Positions 1 through 4,995 of a stretch of DNA of 5,070 nt are shown one piece after another; position 1 is the first letter of the stretch; the number at the start of each line of letters is the position of its first letter. The stretch comes from Cyanobacteria bacterium UBA11153 (GTDB lineage: Bacteria; Cyanobacteriota; Cyanobacteriia; Cyanobacteriales; Coleofasciculaceae): the NCBI GenBank assembly GCA_003511885.1, contig DOIX01000289.1, positions 1-5,070 on the forward strand, given 5' to 3'. A program made the position numbers and the translations under genes. Below the pieces are notes generated by a model. The model ran no database searches and was not told where the DNA came from. It was given only the letters and a program-made list of their open reading frames with translations.

Positions 1-17
1 TCTAACCGTCAATATTT
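1..17. repeat. Terminal direct repeat, left copy
   Basis: The 17 bases TCTAACCGTCAATATTT at the left edge recur exactly at the right edge (5054-5070). An exact 17-base match placed precisely at both ends is not expected by chance in a window cut at random. It suggests an end overlap of a contig, that is a circular molecule or a tandem unit, or a repeat on which an assembly broke. The true length of the match cannot be known because both copies are bounded by a window edge. Confidence 0.8.
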
Positions 18-46
18 GTAACTAGGAACTTGCATTATTTAAGTAA

Positions 47-121
47 ATGTCAGCTACAGATATAGTTCACAATTCTATAAAATCTGCACTCCAAAAAGAC
101 GGGTGGACAATTACCCACGAT
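47..121 (+). pseudogene. 5' remnant of an xisH-like gene (fdxN element excision controlling factor family)
   Basis: The frame from the ATG at 47 reads MSATDIVHNSIKSALQ and continues KDGWTITHD to base 121. This matches my memory of the N-terminus of XisH proteins (a start such as MPAKD, then H..V..AL.KDGWTITHDP). XisH was named for its need in excision of the fdxN element in heterocystous cyanobacteria; the family is widespread in cyanobacteria and usually paired with xisI. A full XisH has about 140 residues. Here homology ends after 25 codons: the frame goes on to a TAG at 203-205, but from about base 122 it is unlike XisH and from 146 it is antisense to the neighbouring gene. No xisI is present. 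No clear Shine-Dalgarno is seen before the ATG. I read it as a dead fragment left by a deletion or rearrangement. The identification rests on recalled family sequence, not on a search. Confidence 0.68.
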
Positions 122-145
122 GTAAGGACGAACCATTGTAAATAT

Positions 146-400
146 CTACTCGCTTTTAATATATTTATAAGCTCGTGCTTTGATGAGTGTCATGATATGC
201 TCTAGAATGAGAAAATAATCTAGTTCCTTTTTTTCTTCTGGGGTTAGTTCCCCTGTTTTATGGCGGTAAACTAAATCTTCTAGACGCTCTTGGGCTGAAT
301 CCGATAACTGAAAGTTGATGAGGCTTTGGGAAGTCGTTCCCGCAGCGATGAACTCAATCATTTCATCGTATACTTTGGGGATTGCGATCGCAACTGTCAT
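146..400 (-). CDS. Small conserved cyanobacterial protein of unknown function, 84 aa
   Basis: The gene starts at ATG (398-400, minus strand) with a near-perfect Shine-Dalgarno, AAAGGAGG, lying on the plus strand at 410-417 and 9 bases from the start. It stops at TAG (146-148). The protein is acidic to neutral and looks mostly helical: an N-terminal piece MTVAIAIPKVYDEMIEFIAAG, then SAQERLEDLVYRHKTGELT, PEEKKELDYFLILEHIMTL and a basic end KARAYKYIKSE. No signal peptide, membrane segment or catalytic motif is visible. I recall close relatives in many cyanobacteria as short hypothetical proteins, some beside an HNH endonuclease gene, which would suit a small antitoxin-like or partner protein; that is inference. 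Here any partner downstream is missing, because the region past its stop holds the xisH fragment on the other strand. It is a real gene by start signal and composition; its function is unknown. A HIP1 octamer lies in its 5' end. Confidence 0.82.
   Translation of the reverse strand: MTVAIAIPKVYDEMIEFIAAGTTSQSLINFQLSDSAQERLEDLVYRHKTGELTPEEKKELDYFLILEHIMTLIKARAYKYIKSE
384..391. repeat. HIP1 octamer GCGATCGC
   Basis: This perfect GCGATCGC palindrome is the highly iterated palindrome found in excess in many cyanobacterial genomes. It lies inside the 5' end of the small minus-strand gene. It supports a cyanobacterial source and carries no gene-specific meaning. Near-matches occur elsewhere, for example GCGATCGA around 2324. 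Confidence 0.85.
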
Positions 401-409
401 GAGATTATG

Positions 410-417
410 CCTCCTTT
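410..417 (-). promoter_or_regulatory. Shine-Dalgarno of the 84-aa gene
   Basis: On the minus strand this reads AAAGGAGG, complementary to the 3' end of 16S rRNA, with 9 bases between it and the ATG at 398-400. It fixes the start of the small gene and shows that the gene is built for efficient translation. Confidence 0.8.
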
Positions 418-440
418 ATTTCATTTTAATCGAATTTAAC

Positions 441-524
441 GACTTACGCAAAGCATCTATCTGTAGGGTGTGTTACGCCCTAGCTAACGCACCATCCACT
501 ATTGCTAGAGTCACTTCGTAAGTC
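441..524. mobile_element. MITE-like palindromic element, about 84 bp
   Basis: The element begins GACTTACG (441-448) and ends CGTAAGTC (517-524), a perfect 8-base terminal inverted repeat that extends imperfectly inward. Its core holds a second palindrome, GGTGTGTTA (467-475) facing TAACGCACC (485-493), 8 of 9 paired around a 9-base loop. Sequences like GTAGGGTG...AACGCACC are common dispersed repeats in cyanobacteria. It encodes nothing and would need a transposase in trans. No clean target duplication is visible: TTAAC lies directly left (436-440) and again at 528-532, but three bases off the right end. A further TGCATAAGTC at 552-561 also pairs with the left end (9 of 10), so the outer limit could instead be 561. 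It sits about 40 bases upstream of the 84-aa gene and could affect its promoter. Confidence 0.65.
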
Positions 525-561
525 CTATTAACCTATCTTCTTAAAAGATACTGCATAAGTC

Positions 562-585
562 CCCCACCCATTAATGTTGTATAAT
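562..585. repeat. 24-bp dispersed repeat, copy 1 (contains TATAAT)
   Basis: This stretch starts CCCCACCCATTAAT and ends TTGTATAAT. It matches 4921-4944 in the same orientation at 23 of 24 positions, the difference being G at 576 against C at 4935. The two copies are about 4.36 kb apart and bracket the antitoxin-toxin pair and the TPR-CHAT gene. The downstream copy is joined to a GGGGC/GCCCC hairpin; here only the right part of that longer repeat remains. Confidence 0.75.
580..585 (+). promoter_or_regulatory. Candidate -10 box (TATAAT) for the Panacea operon
   Basis: This is a perfect sigma-70 -10 hexamer with an expected transcription start near 592, giving an A/T-rich leader of about 20 bases before the ATG at 612. 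No good -35 hexamer is found 16-18 bases upstream, which fits a -35-independent cyanobacterial promoter or a weak one. The box lies inside the dispersed repeat at 562-585, so the operon may be driven by a repeat-borne promoter. Confidence 0.5.
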
Positions 586-611
586 CAAATAGTGCAGTAA
601 TAATCAAAAAT

Positions 612-1067
612 ATGAAAAACGCTCTTGATATTGCTCGTTACTTTCTCTGTCGTCTGGATCGCGAAGCAGGCGATACTATTTCTCATCTGAAGCTGCAAAA
701 GCTAGTATACTACGCTCAAGCATGGAGCTTAATCTTCAGAAATAAACCCTTTTTTCCTCAAGATATTGAAGCTTGGGTATCTGGTCCTATTGTCCGTGAT
801 GTTTGGGATGAATATAAAATTTACCAAGATAGAGATATTCCACCACCGTCAGATTTTGACAGCGAATTTACTGAGGATGAATTAGAAGTTTTAGAAGAAG
901 TTTGGCACACTTATGGAGAATTAAGTGCCAAATACCTCCGAGACTTAGTTTGTTCGGAAAAACCTTGGCTAAATGCTCGTCATGGTTTAGATTTAGCTGC
1001 ACAATCAACAAATGTTATCTCTCATGATGATATGAAATCTTACTATGCTAATTTCGTGGAGGCATAG
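612..1067 (+). CDS. Panacea-domain (DUF4065, SocA-like) putative antitoxin
   Basis: This 151-residue protein has the hallmarks of the Panacea domain: an N-terminal helix NALDIARYFL, the signature LKLQKLVYYAQAW (26-38), then IEAWVSGPIVRDVW (52-65), an acidic helix at about 85-100 and the C-terminal SAKYLRDLV..SEKPWLNAR (105-123). The domain was first known from SocA of Caulobacter, an adaptor antitoxin, and later as a domain found in antitoxins that neutralise many unrelated toxins by direct binding. Length is normal for a stand-alone Panacea protein. No Shine-Dalgarno is evident before the ATG; the A/T-rich leader and the promptly placed TATAAT at 580-585 still favour this start. The TAG stop abuts the TTG start of the next gene, so the two are surely co-translated, with the antitoxin first as is usual. 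Its job is probably to hold the downstream product inactive in the cytoplasm; it may also repress its own promoter, though no DNA-binding domain is seen. Confidence 0.88.
   Translation: MKNALDIARYFLCRLDREAGDTISHLKLQKLVYYAQAWSLIFRNKPFFPQDIEAWVSGPIVRDVWDEYKIYQDRDIPPPSDFDSEFTEDELEVLEEVWHTYGELSAKYLRDLVCSEKPWLNARHGLDLAAQSTNVISHDDMKSYYANFVEA
1058..1062 (+). promoter_or_regulatory. Shine-Dalgarno GGAGG deciding the TTG start at 1068
   Basis: GGAGG lies inside the last codons of the Panacea gene and ends 5 bases before TTG 1068-1070. The next in-frame ATG (1119-1121) is 17 codons further in and has no comparable site, and starting there would cut off a conserved-looking basic N-terminus. The site therefore supports the rare TTG start and translational coupling. 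Confidence 0.7.
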
Positions 1068-1511
1068 TTGGTTAAAAAACAAAATAAAATCCCGAAACCT
1101 TTTCCACAAAGAAAGGGAATGCGGATTTCCGATAAAGCAACCCAAATCCCTCTCCAAATTAGCACTGATGAGGAGCATCCTAGCTTTAGATTTACCCATA
1201 CAGATAAAAACCGTTGGCTTTTGTCTGACTGGACATCATCAGAAATCAACGATTTGTTAGCTGGATTAAAGAAAATTGAACTTTATACCTGGGGACAAAT
1301 TAAAAGTCATGGATCGAAAAAACGTGGTGCTTCAGTTGGTACGGGTTATAAACTGATTAGTAACTATCCAACTTTGCCAGATAATATACCTGAAGATGTG
1401 AAATTATCGGAAATGCGAATAGATGAGAAAAAGCGGATTTTTGGCTTTCGAGTAGCATCAGTTTACTATATTATATGGTTCGATCGCGACCACTCAGTTT
1501 GTCCAGAATAA
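1068..1511 (+). CDS. Putative toxin partner of the Panacea antitoxin, TTG start
   Basis: This 147-residue frame begins at TTG directly after the TAG of the Panacea gene, preceded by GGAGG, and ends at TAA (1509-1511). The N-terminus is basic (VKKQNKIPKPFPQRKGMR). The body has PSFRFTHTD (38-46), LYTWGQIKSHGSKK (72-85), GTGYK (91-95) and a C-terminal pattern of a charged turn plus beta strands, RIFGFRV (123-129) and YYIIWFDRDHSVCP (133-146). I recall this pattern, ending in an aromatic-rich strand followed by WFD..H..., from small proteins encoded next to DUF4065/Panacea genes; it is reminiscent of compact RelE/ParE-like folds, but I cannot assign a family or reaction. The basic residues, histidines and position suggest an RNA- or ribosome-directed toxin; this is inference from context. 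No signal peptide or membrane segment is seen. Nothing indicates damage, so the pair is probably functional. Confidence 0.75.
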   Translation: MVKKQNKIPKPFPQRKGMRISDKATQIPLQISTDEEHPSFRFTHTDKNRWLLSDWTSSEINDLLAGLKKIELYTWGQIKSHGSKKRGASVGTGYKLISNYPTLPDNIPEDVKLSEMRIDEKKRIFGFRVASVYYIIWFDRDHSVCPE

Positions 1512-1713
1512 CTTGTTGGTTTTCCTGCACAAGCACCAGAGATTGAAATCCCTTTCGGTTTGTGGCGATTAGCGCAAAATATATATCAACTTCAGCCCCA
1601 TAAACACAGCCTCCAGTGTAAGATATAATGTAAACTTGCATAAGTCAACCACCGCCAGAGATATATAGGATTAACCCAATAACCCACACTCCCCTTTGAG
1701 AAAGAAATCGACT
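1512..1713. other. Spacer between the toxin gene and the TPR-CHAT gene
   Basis: No gene is supported here. The frame of the toxin continues open after its TAA for 38 codons (1512-1625), including PAQAPEIEIPFGLWRLAQN, before another TAA. I do not recognise this peptide; a run of that length is not unusual by chance, although a decayed gene fragment is possible. TGCATAAGTC at 1638-1647 repeats a sequence at 552-561 and resembles the ends of the MITE-like element. No convincing rho-independent terminator is seen after the toxin gene. Confidence 0.5.
1624..1629 (+). promoter_or_regulatory. Candidate -10 box (TATAAT) before the TPR-CHAT gene
   Basis: A perfect TATAAT lies 84 bases before the ATG at 1714 and would give a leader of about 75-80 bases. 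No TTGACA-like -35 is found at the right spacing. In DNA this A/T-rich such a hexamer can occur by chance, so it is only a candidate. Confidence 0.3.
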
Positions 1714-2733
1714 ATGCGTCTACATCGTGGTATTCTCAAATTTGCGATTCTGCTACTGTCAGTTTTCCTGCTAGTAGTGACATCTCCCCTTTTACCTCCG
1801 ATGTTTCATTCTCTCCCAACTGTAGTTCAGGCGCAAACGGTTGAAGAGAGACAAGCTGAGGCGTTTCAGCTAAATCAAGAGGGAAAGCAGCAATTAAATA
1901 GTGGAAATTTTCAAGAAGCCTTGGGTAAATTTAAAGAGGCTTTAGCTATTTTTCAGGAAATTGGCGATCTCTATCATTCGGGTGACACTCTTAACGCGAT
2001 TGGATTCTCCTATACTAATTTAGGTCAATATGTCCAAGCTTTAGAAGCCTATCAACAAGCTGTTACTATCTCCAGGAACATTAGTAATAAAACAACGGAA
2101 GGATTGGCACTAAATAATATAGGCAAACTTTACGAGCGTCAGGATCAATATGACAAAGCATTGGAGTTTTACTTCCAAGCTTTACCTGTTCGGAGAGAAG
2201 CTGGAGATCTCAACGGAGTAGGAAATACTCTAGATAACATTGCCTCAGTTTACCAAGTTCTCAATCAATATCCCCAAGCTATAGATTTTTATCGTCAAGC
2301 TTTAGATATTCGCCAAGAACTTAGCGATCGACAGGGTGTACGAAATACTCTCTACAATATTGCCTCGATTTACACAACTATAAAACAATATCCCCAAGCG
2401 ATAGATTTTTATCGGCAAGTTTTAGTTATTGAGCGAGAACTTAGCAATCAACAGGGAGAATTATCGGTTTTGGCAAGTATTGGTCGTCTTTACCGCAATC
2501 TTGGAGAATATAGCCAAGCTTTAGAGTTTTTCGACCAAGCTTTTACAATTGCAAAAGAAGTTGATGATCGGGGATATCAAGGAAGTATTCTCAATAGCAT
2601 GAGTACGGTTTATCGTAGACTAGGACAGTATTATAAAGCTTTACAGGCTCTAGAAGAAGCTTCATCAATTTATCAATCAATCGATAATAAAGATGTAAAA
2701 TCATCTATACTACACAATATTGGATTGGTTTAG
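1714..2733 (+). CDS. N-terminal part of the broken TPR-CHAT gene: signal peptide plus seven TPR units
   Basis: If the TAG at 2731-2733 acts as a stop, translation from ATG 1714 yields 339 residues: the signal peptide, TPR units 1-7 and nine residues of unit 8. An upstream in-frame TTG at 1696 would add six residues (MRKKST) but has no ribosome binding site. The product would be an exported TPR solenoid cut in the first helix of a repeat, without protease. It could still bind the natural partner of the repeats and so act in a dominant-negative way, but that is speculation. As a stand-alone gene it makes little sense, since the frame resumes at once. Confidence 0.7.
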   Translation: MRLHRGILKFAILLLSVFLLVVTSPLLPPMFHSLPTVVQAQTVEERQAEAFQLNQEGKQQLNSGNFQEALGKFKEALAIFQEIGDLYHSGDTLNAIGFSYTNLGQYVQALEAYQQAVTISRNISNKTTEGLALNNIGKLYERQDQYDKALEFYFQALPVRREAGDLNGVGNTLDNIASVYQVLNQYPQAIDFYRQALDIRQELSDRQGVRNTLYNIASIYTTIKQYPQAIDFYRQVLVIERELSNQQGELSVLASIGRLYRNLGEYSQALEFFDQAFTIAKEVDDRGYQGSILNSMSTVYRRLGQYYKALQALEEASSIYQSIDNKDVKSSILHNIGLV

Positions 2734-3303
2734 GATAATCTTGGACAGTATACTAAAGCATTGCAGTTTTTCCAGCAAGCTTTAGCGATGGAGAAAGAAA
2801 TAAAAGATCGGCAATCACAAGGAACTACTTTACATAGTATTGGTAATATTTATGTAAGTCTTAAGGAATACGATAAAGCTTTACAGTTTTTCGATCAAGC
2901 CTTGTTAATTCAGCGAGAGTTTCATGACAAGTATGGAGAATCGTTTGTTCTCCACGGTATTGGTAGTCTTTACAATAATCGTGGAGATTACACCAAAGCC
3001 CTAGAATTCCATAACCAAGCTTTAGCTATTCGTACTGAAATTAGAAATAAAGCAGGGCAAGGAAATACACTGACCAACATTGGTATAACTTACTCCAACC
3101 TGAAAGAGTACTCTAAAGCATTAGCATCTTATCAACAAGCCTTAGCTCTTCACAGAGAAATTGGCAATAAGGATTGGGAGGGAGTGACTCTTGCTAACAT
3201 TGGTAGCCTTCTCAAGATCCAAAATCAGTCAGAGTTAGCCATTATTTTCTACAAACAATCCGTTAATGTCACAGAAGCAATTCGCCGAGATATCCGAGGG
3301 CTA
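1864..3303 (+). repeat. Twelve tandem 120-bp TPR-coding units
   Basis: Units start every 120 bases (unit 2 at 1984, unit 4 at 2224, unit 8 at 2704, unit 12 at 3184) with no insertion or deletion between them. Each encodes 40 residues, longer than a 34-residue TPR, as in kinesin-light-chain-like TPRs. The shared frame is ..L.NIG..Y..L.QY..AL.F..QAL.I..E.... with Tyr at unit position 10 in units 2-7 and 9-11, Leu in unit 12, and the stop in unit 8. Units 4 and 5 are the most alike at DNA level: 2266-2336 and 2386-2456 match at about 61 of 71 bases, a sign of fairly recent duplication or conversion. Confidence 0.85.
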
Positions 3304-4884
3304 TCTGACGAAATTCAGCAGTCATATACTGAAAAAGTTGCTGAAAATTATCGCAATCTAGCCAATCTCCTCCTCAAACAAGACAGAATACTCGAAGCCC
3401 AACAAGTACTAGACTTACTCAAAGTTCAAGAATTAGACGACTACCTCCGCAACGTGCGGGGAAACGAACAAACATCACAAGGAATCGATTACCTCCCCCA
3501 AGAAAAACAACTTTTAGAGCAATACAACACCAAACTCACCCAAGTAGTCCAATTAGGCAAAGAATTGGAGCAAATCCAAACAATTTCCCCAGAAAATCGC
3601 ACCCCCCAACAAGAAAAACGCCGTCAAGAAATCGAAACCGCCCAAAGACAAGTTCTCCGAGAATATCTCGACTTCATCAACTCACCCGAAATCCTCGCTC
3701 TCAGCCAACAACTCAATCAAACTACAGGCGGAGAAAACCTCAATCCTAAAACCCTAATCAAACTCCAAGATGACCTAAAAAAATTAGGACAAGATGCCGT
3801 AATTCTCTATCCTCTCATCCTCGATGACAGATTAGAATTAGTCCTCGTCACCCCCTACGCACCACCTATCCGTCGCCCCGTTGCTGTCAAAAAAGAAGAA
3901 CTAAATCGCGCGATTACTGAATTTCGTTCTGCCTTAACTCAACCAAACAAAAGAATATCCATCAAACCAGCCCAAACTACAGGGAAACAACTCTACGATT
4001 GGCTAATTAAACCCATAGAAACTGCTCTCGCAGAAGCTAATACCAAAACTATAATTTATGCCCCCGATGGACAACTTCGCTACATTCCTCTCGCAGCTTT
4101 ATACGATGGTAATCAATGGCTTGTCCAGAAATACCGCATCAATAATATTACCGCTCTCAGTCTCACCGACTTAAATAAAAAAGACCAAAACCCCAAGATA
4201 TTAGCCGGAGCATTTACTCAAGGTAACTATAATTTTCAGATAGGTGAAAACAGCTTTAGTTTTAGCGGATTATCCTTTGCCAAGAAGGAAGTAGAAACTA
4301 TAGCTAATACAATTCCCAATACCACCCAAATCATCGATACTAAATTCACCTCTTCGGAAACCTTAGCTCAAATGAGCAACTATTCTATCCTCCATTTTGC
4401 CACTCATGCGGCTTTTGTTACAGGTCAACCAGAAGAATCATTTATTTTATTTGGTAATGGAGATAGGGCGAATTTCCGCGATGTAGAAACCTGGCCTCTT
4501 AGTAATGCTGATTTAGTCGTACTTTCGGCTTGCGAAACTGGATTAGGTGGGAAACTAGGAGATGGGCGAGAAATTTTAGGATTTGGCTATTTAATGCAGC
4601 AAGCAGGGGCAAAAGCAACAATGGCATCTTTGTGGACAGTAGATGATGGGGGGACGCAAGTTTTAATGAATGGCTTTTATACGGCTTTAACTAATAATAA
4701 TAGTACTAAAGCAGAAGCATTGAGACAAGCCCAAATTGCCCTAATTACTGGGGATTATTCCGGTTTAGGGGAAGAGAGAGGATTGGGAGTAGTGCCGCGA
4801 GATGATTCCGAGTCTAAGATGGCACAGGAATTTATTCATCCTTATTATTGGGCATCATTTATTTTGATTGGCAATGGATTGTAA
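2761..4884 (+). CDS. C-terminal part of the broken TPR-CHAT gene: TPR units 8-12, linker and CHAT domain
   Basis: After the TAG the same frame continues without a stop to TAA at 4882-4884. Possible restart codons are TTG 2761 and ATG 2788, but neither has a Shine-Dalgarno nearby, so independent translation is doubtful. The encoded part holds most of TPR unit 8, units 9-12 (to base 3303), the linker with the E/Q/R-rich coiled coil at about 3517-3675, and the whole CHAT domain with the HFATHA histidine and SACETG cysteine. The conserved stretches IIYAPDGQLRYIPLAALYDG and ILGFGYLMQQAGAKATMASL, the latter beyond the cysteine, are typical of cyanobacterial CHAT domains. If made alone it would lack a signal peptide and stay in the cytoplasm. 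Confidence 0.75.
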   Translation: MQFFQQALAMEKEIKDRQSQGTTLHSIGNIYVSLKEYDKALQFFDQALLIQREFHDKYGESFVLHGIGSLYNNRGDYTKALEFHNQALAIRTEIRNKAGQGNTLTNIGITYSNLKEYSKALASYQQALALHREIGNKDWEGVTLANIGSLLKIQNQSELAIIFYKQSVNVTEAIRRDIRGLSDEIQQSYTEKVAENYRNLANLLLKQDRILEAQQVLDLLKVQELDDYLRNVRGNEQTSQGIDYLPQEKQLLEQYNTKLTQVVQLGKELEQIQTISPENRTPQQEKRRQEIETAQRQVLREYLDFINSPEILALSQQLNQTTGGENLNPKTLIKLQDDLKKLGQDAVILYPLILDDRLELVLVTPYAPPIRRPVAVKKEELNRAITEFRSALTQPNKRISIKPAQTTGKQLYDWLIKPIETALAEANTKTIIYAPDGQLRYIPLAALYDGNQWLVQKYRINNITALSLTDLNKKDQNPKILAGAFTQGNYNFQIGENSFSFSGLSFAKKEVETIANTIPNTTQIIDTKFTSSETLAQMSNYSILHFATHAAFVTGQPEESFILFGNGDRANFRDVETWPLSNADLVVLSACETGLGGKLGDGREILGFGYLMQQAGAKATMASLWTVDDGGTQVLMNGFYTALTNNNSTKAEALRQAQIALITGDYSGLGEERGLGVVPRDDSESKMAQEFIHPYYWASFILIGNGL

Positions 4885-4901
4885 AGAGGAGGATTGTCAT
4901 G
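4885..4901 (+). other. Shine-Dalgarno and ATG of a lost downstream gene
   Basis: Immediately after the TPR-CHAT stop lies AGAGGAGG (4885-4892) followed 6 bases later by ATG 4899-4901, a strong translation start. The frame, however, enters a dispersed repeat at once (MFVVGALAPPINLV) and stops at TAA 4941-4943 after 14 codons. The simplest reading is that a co-transcribed gene began here and was replaced by, or separated from its start by, the repeat. The signal may also be chance. Confidence 0.4.
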
Positions 4902-4944
4902 TTCGTAGTAGGGGCTTTAGCCCCACCCATTAATCTTGTATAAT
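4901..4944. repeat. Cyanobacterial dispersed repeat with GGGGC/GCCCC hairpin (24-bp repeat, copy 2)
   Basis: The left part, GTTCGTAGTAGGGGCTTTAG, with GGGGC (4911-4915) pairing GCCCC (4920-4924) across TTTA, is a sequence I recall as a common intergenic repeat in cyanobacteria. The right part (4921-4944) matches 562-585 at 23 of 24 bases and also ends in TATAAT (4939-4944). There is no T-run after the hairpin, so it is not a standard intrinsic terminator. Confidence 0.65.
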
Positions 4945-4995
4945 GAAAACAAGTGGTATTTAAGCCAAGTTGCTAGTTATGAGTTTAGATTGTTT

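Larger units (their letters stand above)
1714..4884 (+). pseudogene. Exported TPR-CHAT protease, interrupted by one in-frame TAG
   Basis: The frame encodes 1056 codons with one internal stop. Residues 1-40 form a signal peptide: basic MRLHRGILK, hydrophobic FAILLLSVFLLVVTS, probable cleavage after VVQA. Residues 51-530 are twelve TPR units of 40 residues each, with the typical A..Y..AL pattern, followed by a degenerate helical part, a charged coiled-coil linker (about 602-654) and a CHAT domain (about 756-1056). The CHAT caspase-like dyad is present: His898 in HFATHA (codon 4405-4407) and Cys940 in VVLSACETGLG (4531-4533). The C-terminus, ILIGNGL, is the usual family end. CHAT proteins are cysteine peptidases often fused to TPRs, which bind the partner or substrate; a signal peptide puts this one outside the cytoplasm. 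Codon 340 (2731-2733) is TAG where sister units have Tyr. The remainder shows no frameshift, so the lesion is recent, a sequencing error, or read through. ATG 1714 is preferred over TTG 1696 because the signal peptide follows directly and only GA-rich sequence precedes it. Confidence 0.88.

Noticed and set aside
315..521. 68-codon plus-strand frame opposite the start of the 84-aa gene
   Set aside because: It is antisense to a better-supported gene, runs on into the MITE-like element and has no ribosome binding site.
1005..1260. Overlapping short frames on both strands across the Panacea/toxin junction (minus 1005-1199 and 1043-1249; plus 1045-1260)
   Set aside because: They overlap two well-supported genes, lack start signals and encode no recognisable protein; they are shadows of the real frames.
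1512..1625. 38 open codons in frame after the toxin stop, as a possible lost extension or gene fragment
   Set aside because: The length is within chance, the peptide is not recognised, and the toxin candidate already ends at a natural-looking C-terminus.
2731..2733. Reassignment of TAG to an amino acid
   Set aside because: TAG is used as the true stop of the 84-aa gene (146-148) and of the Panacea gene (1065-1067), where the next gene starts on the following base.
1714..4884. CRISPR-associated TPR-CHAT (Csx29-like) protease
   Set aside because: There is no CRISPR array, no cas effector gene, and the protein begins with an export signal peptide, which does not fit a cytoplasmic effector partner.
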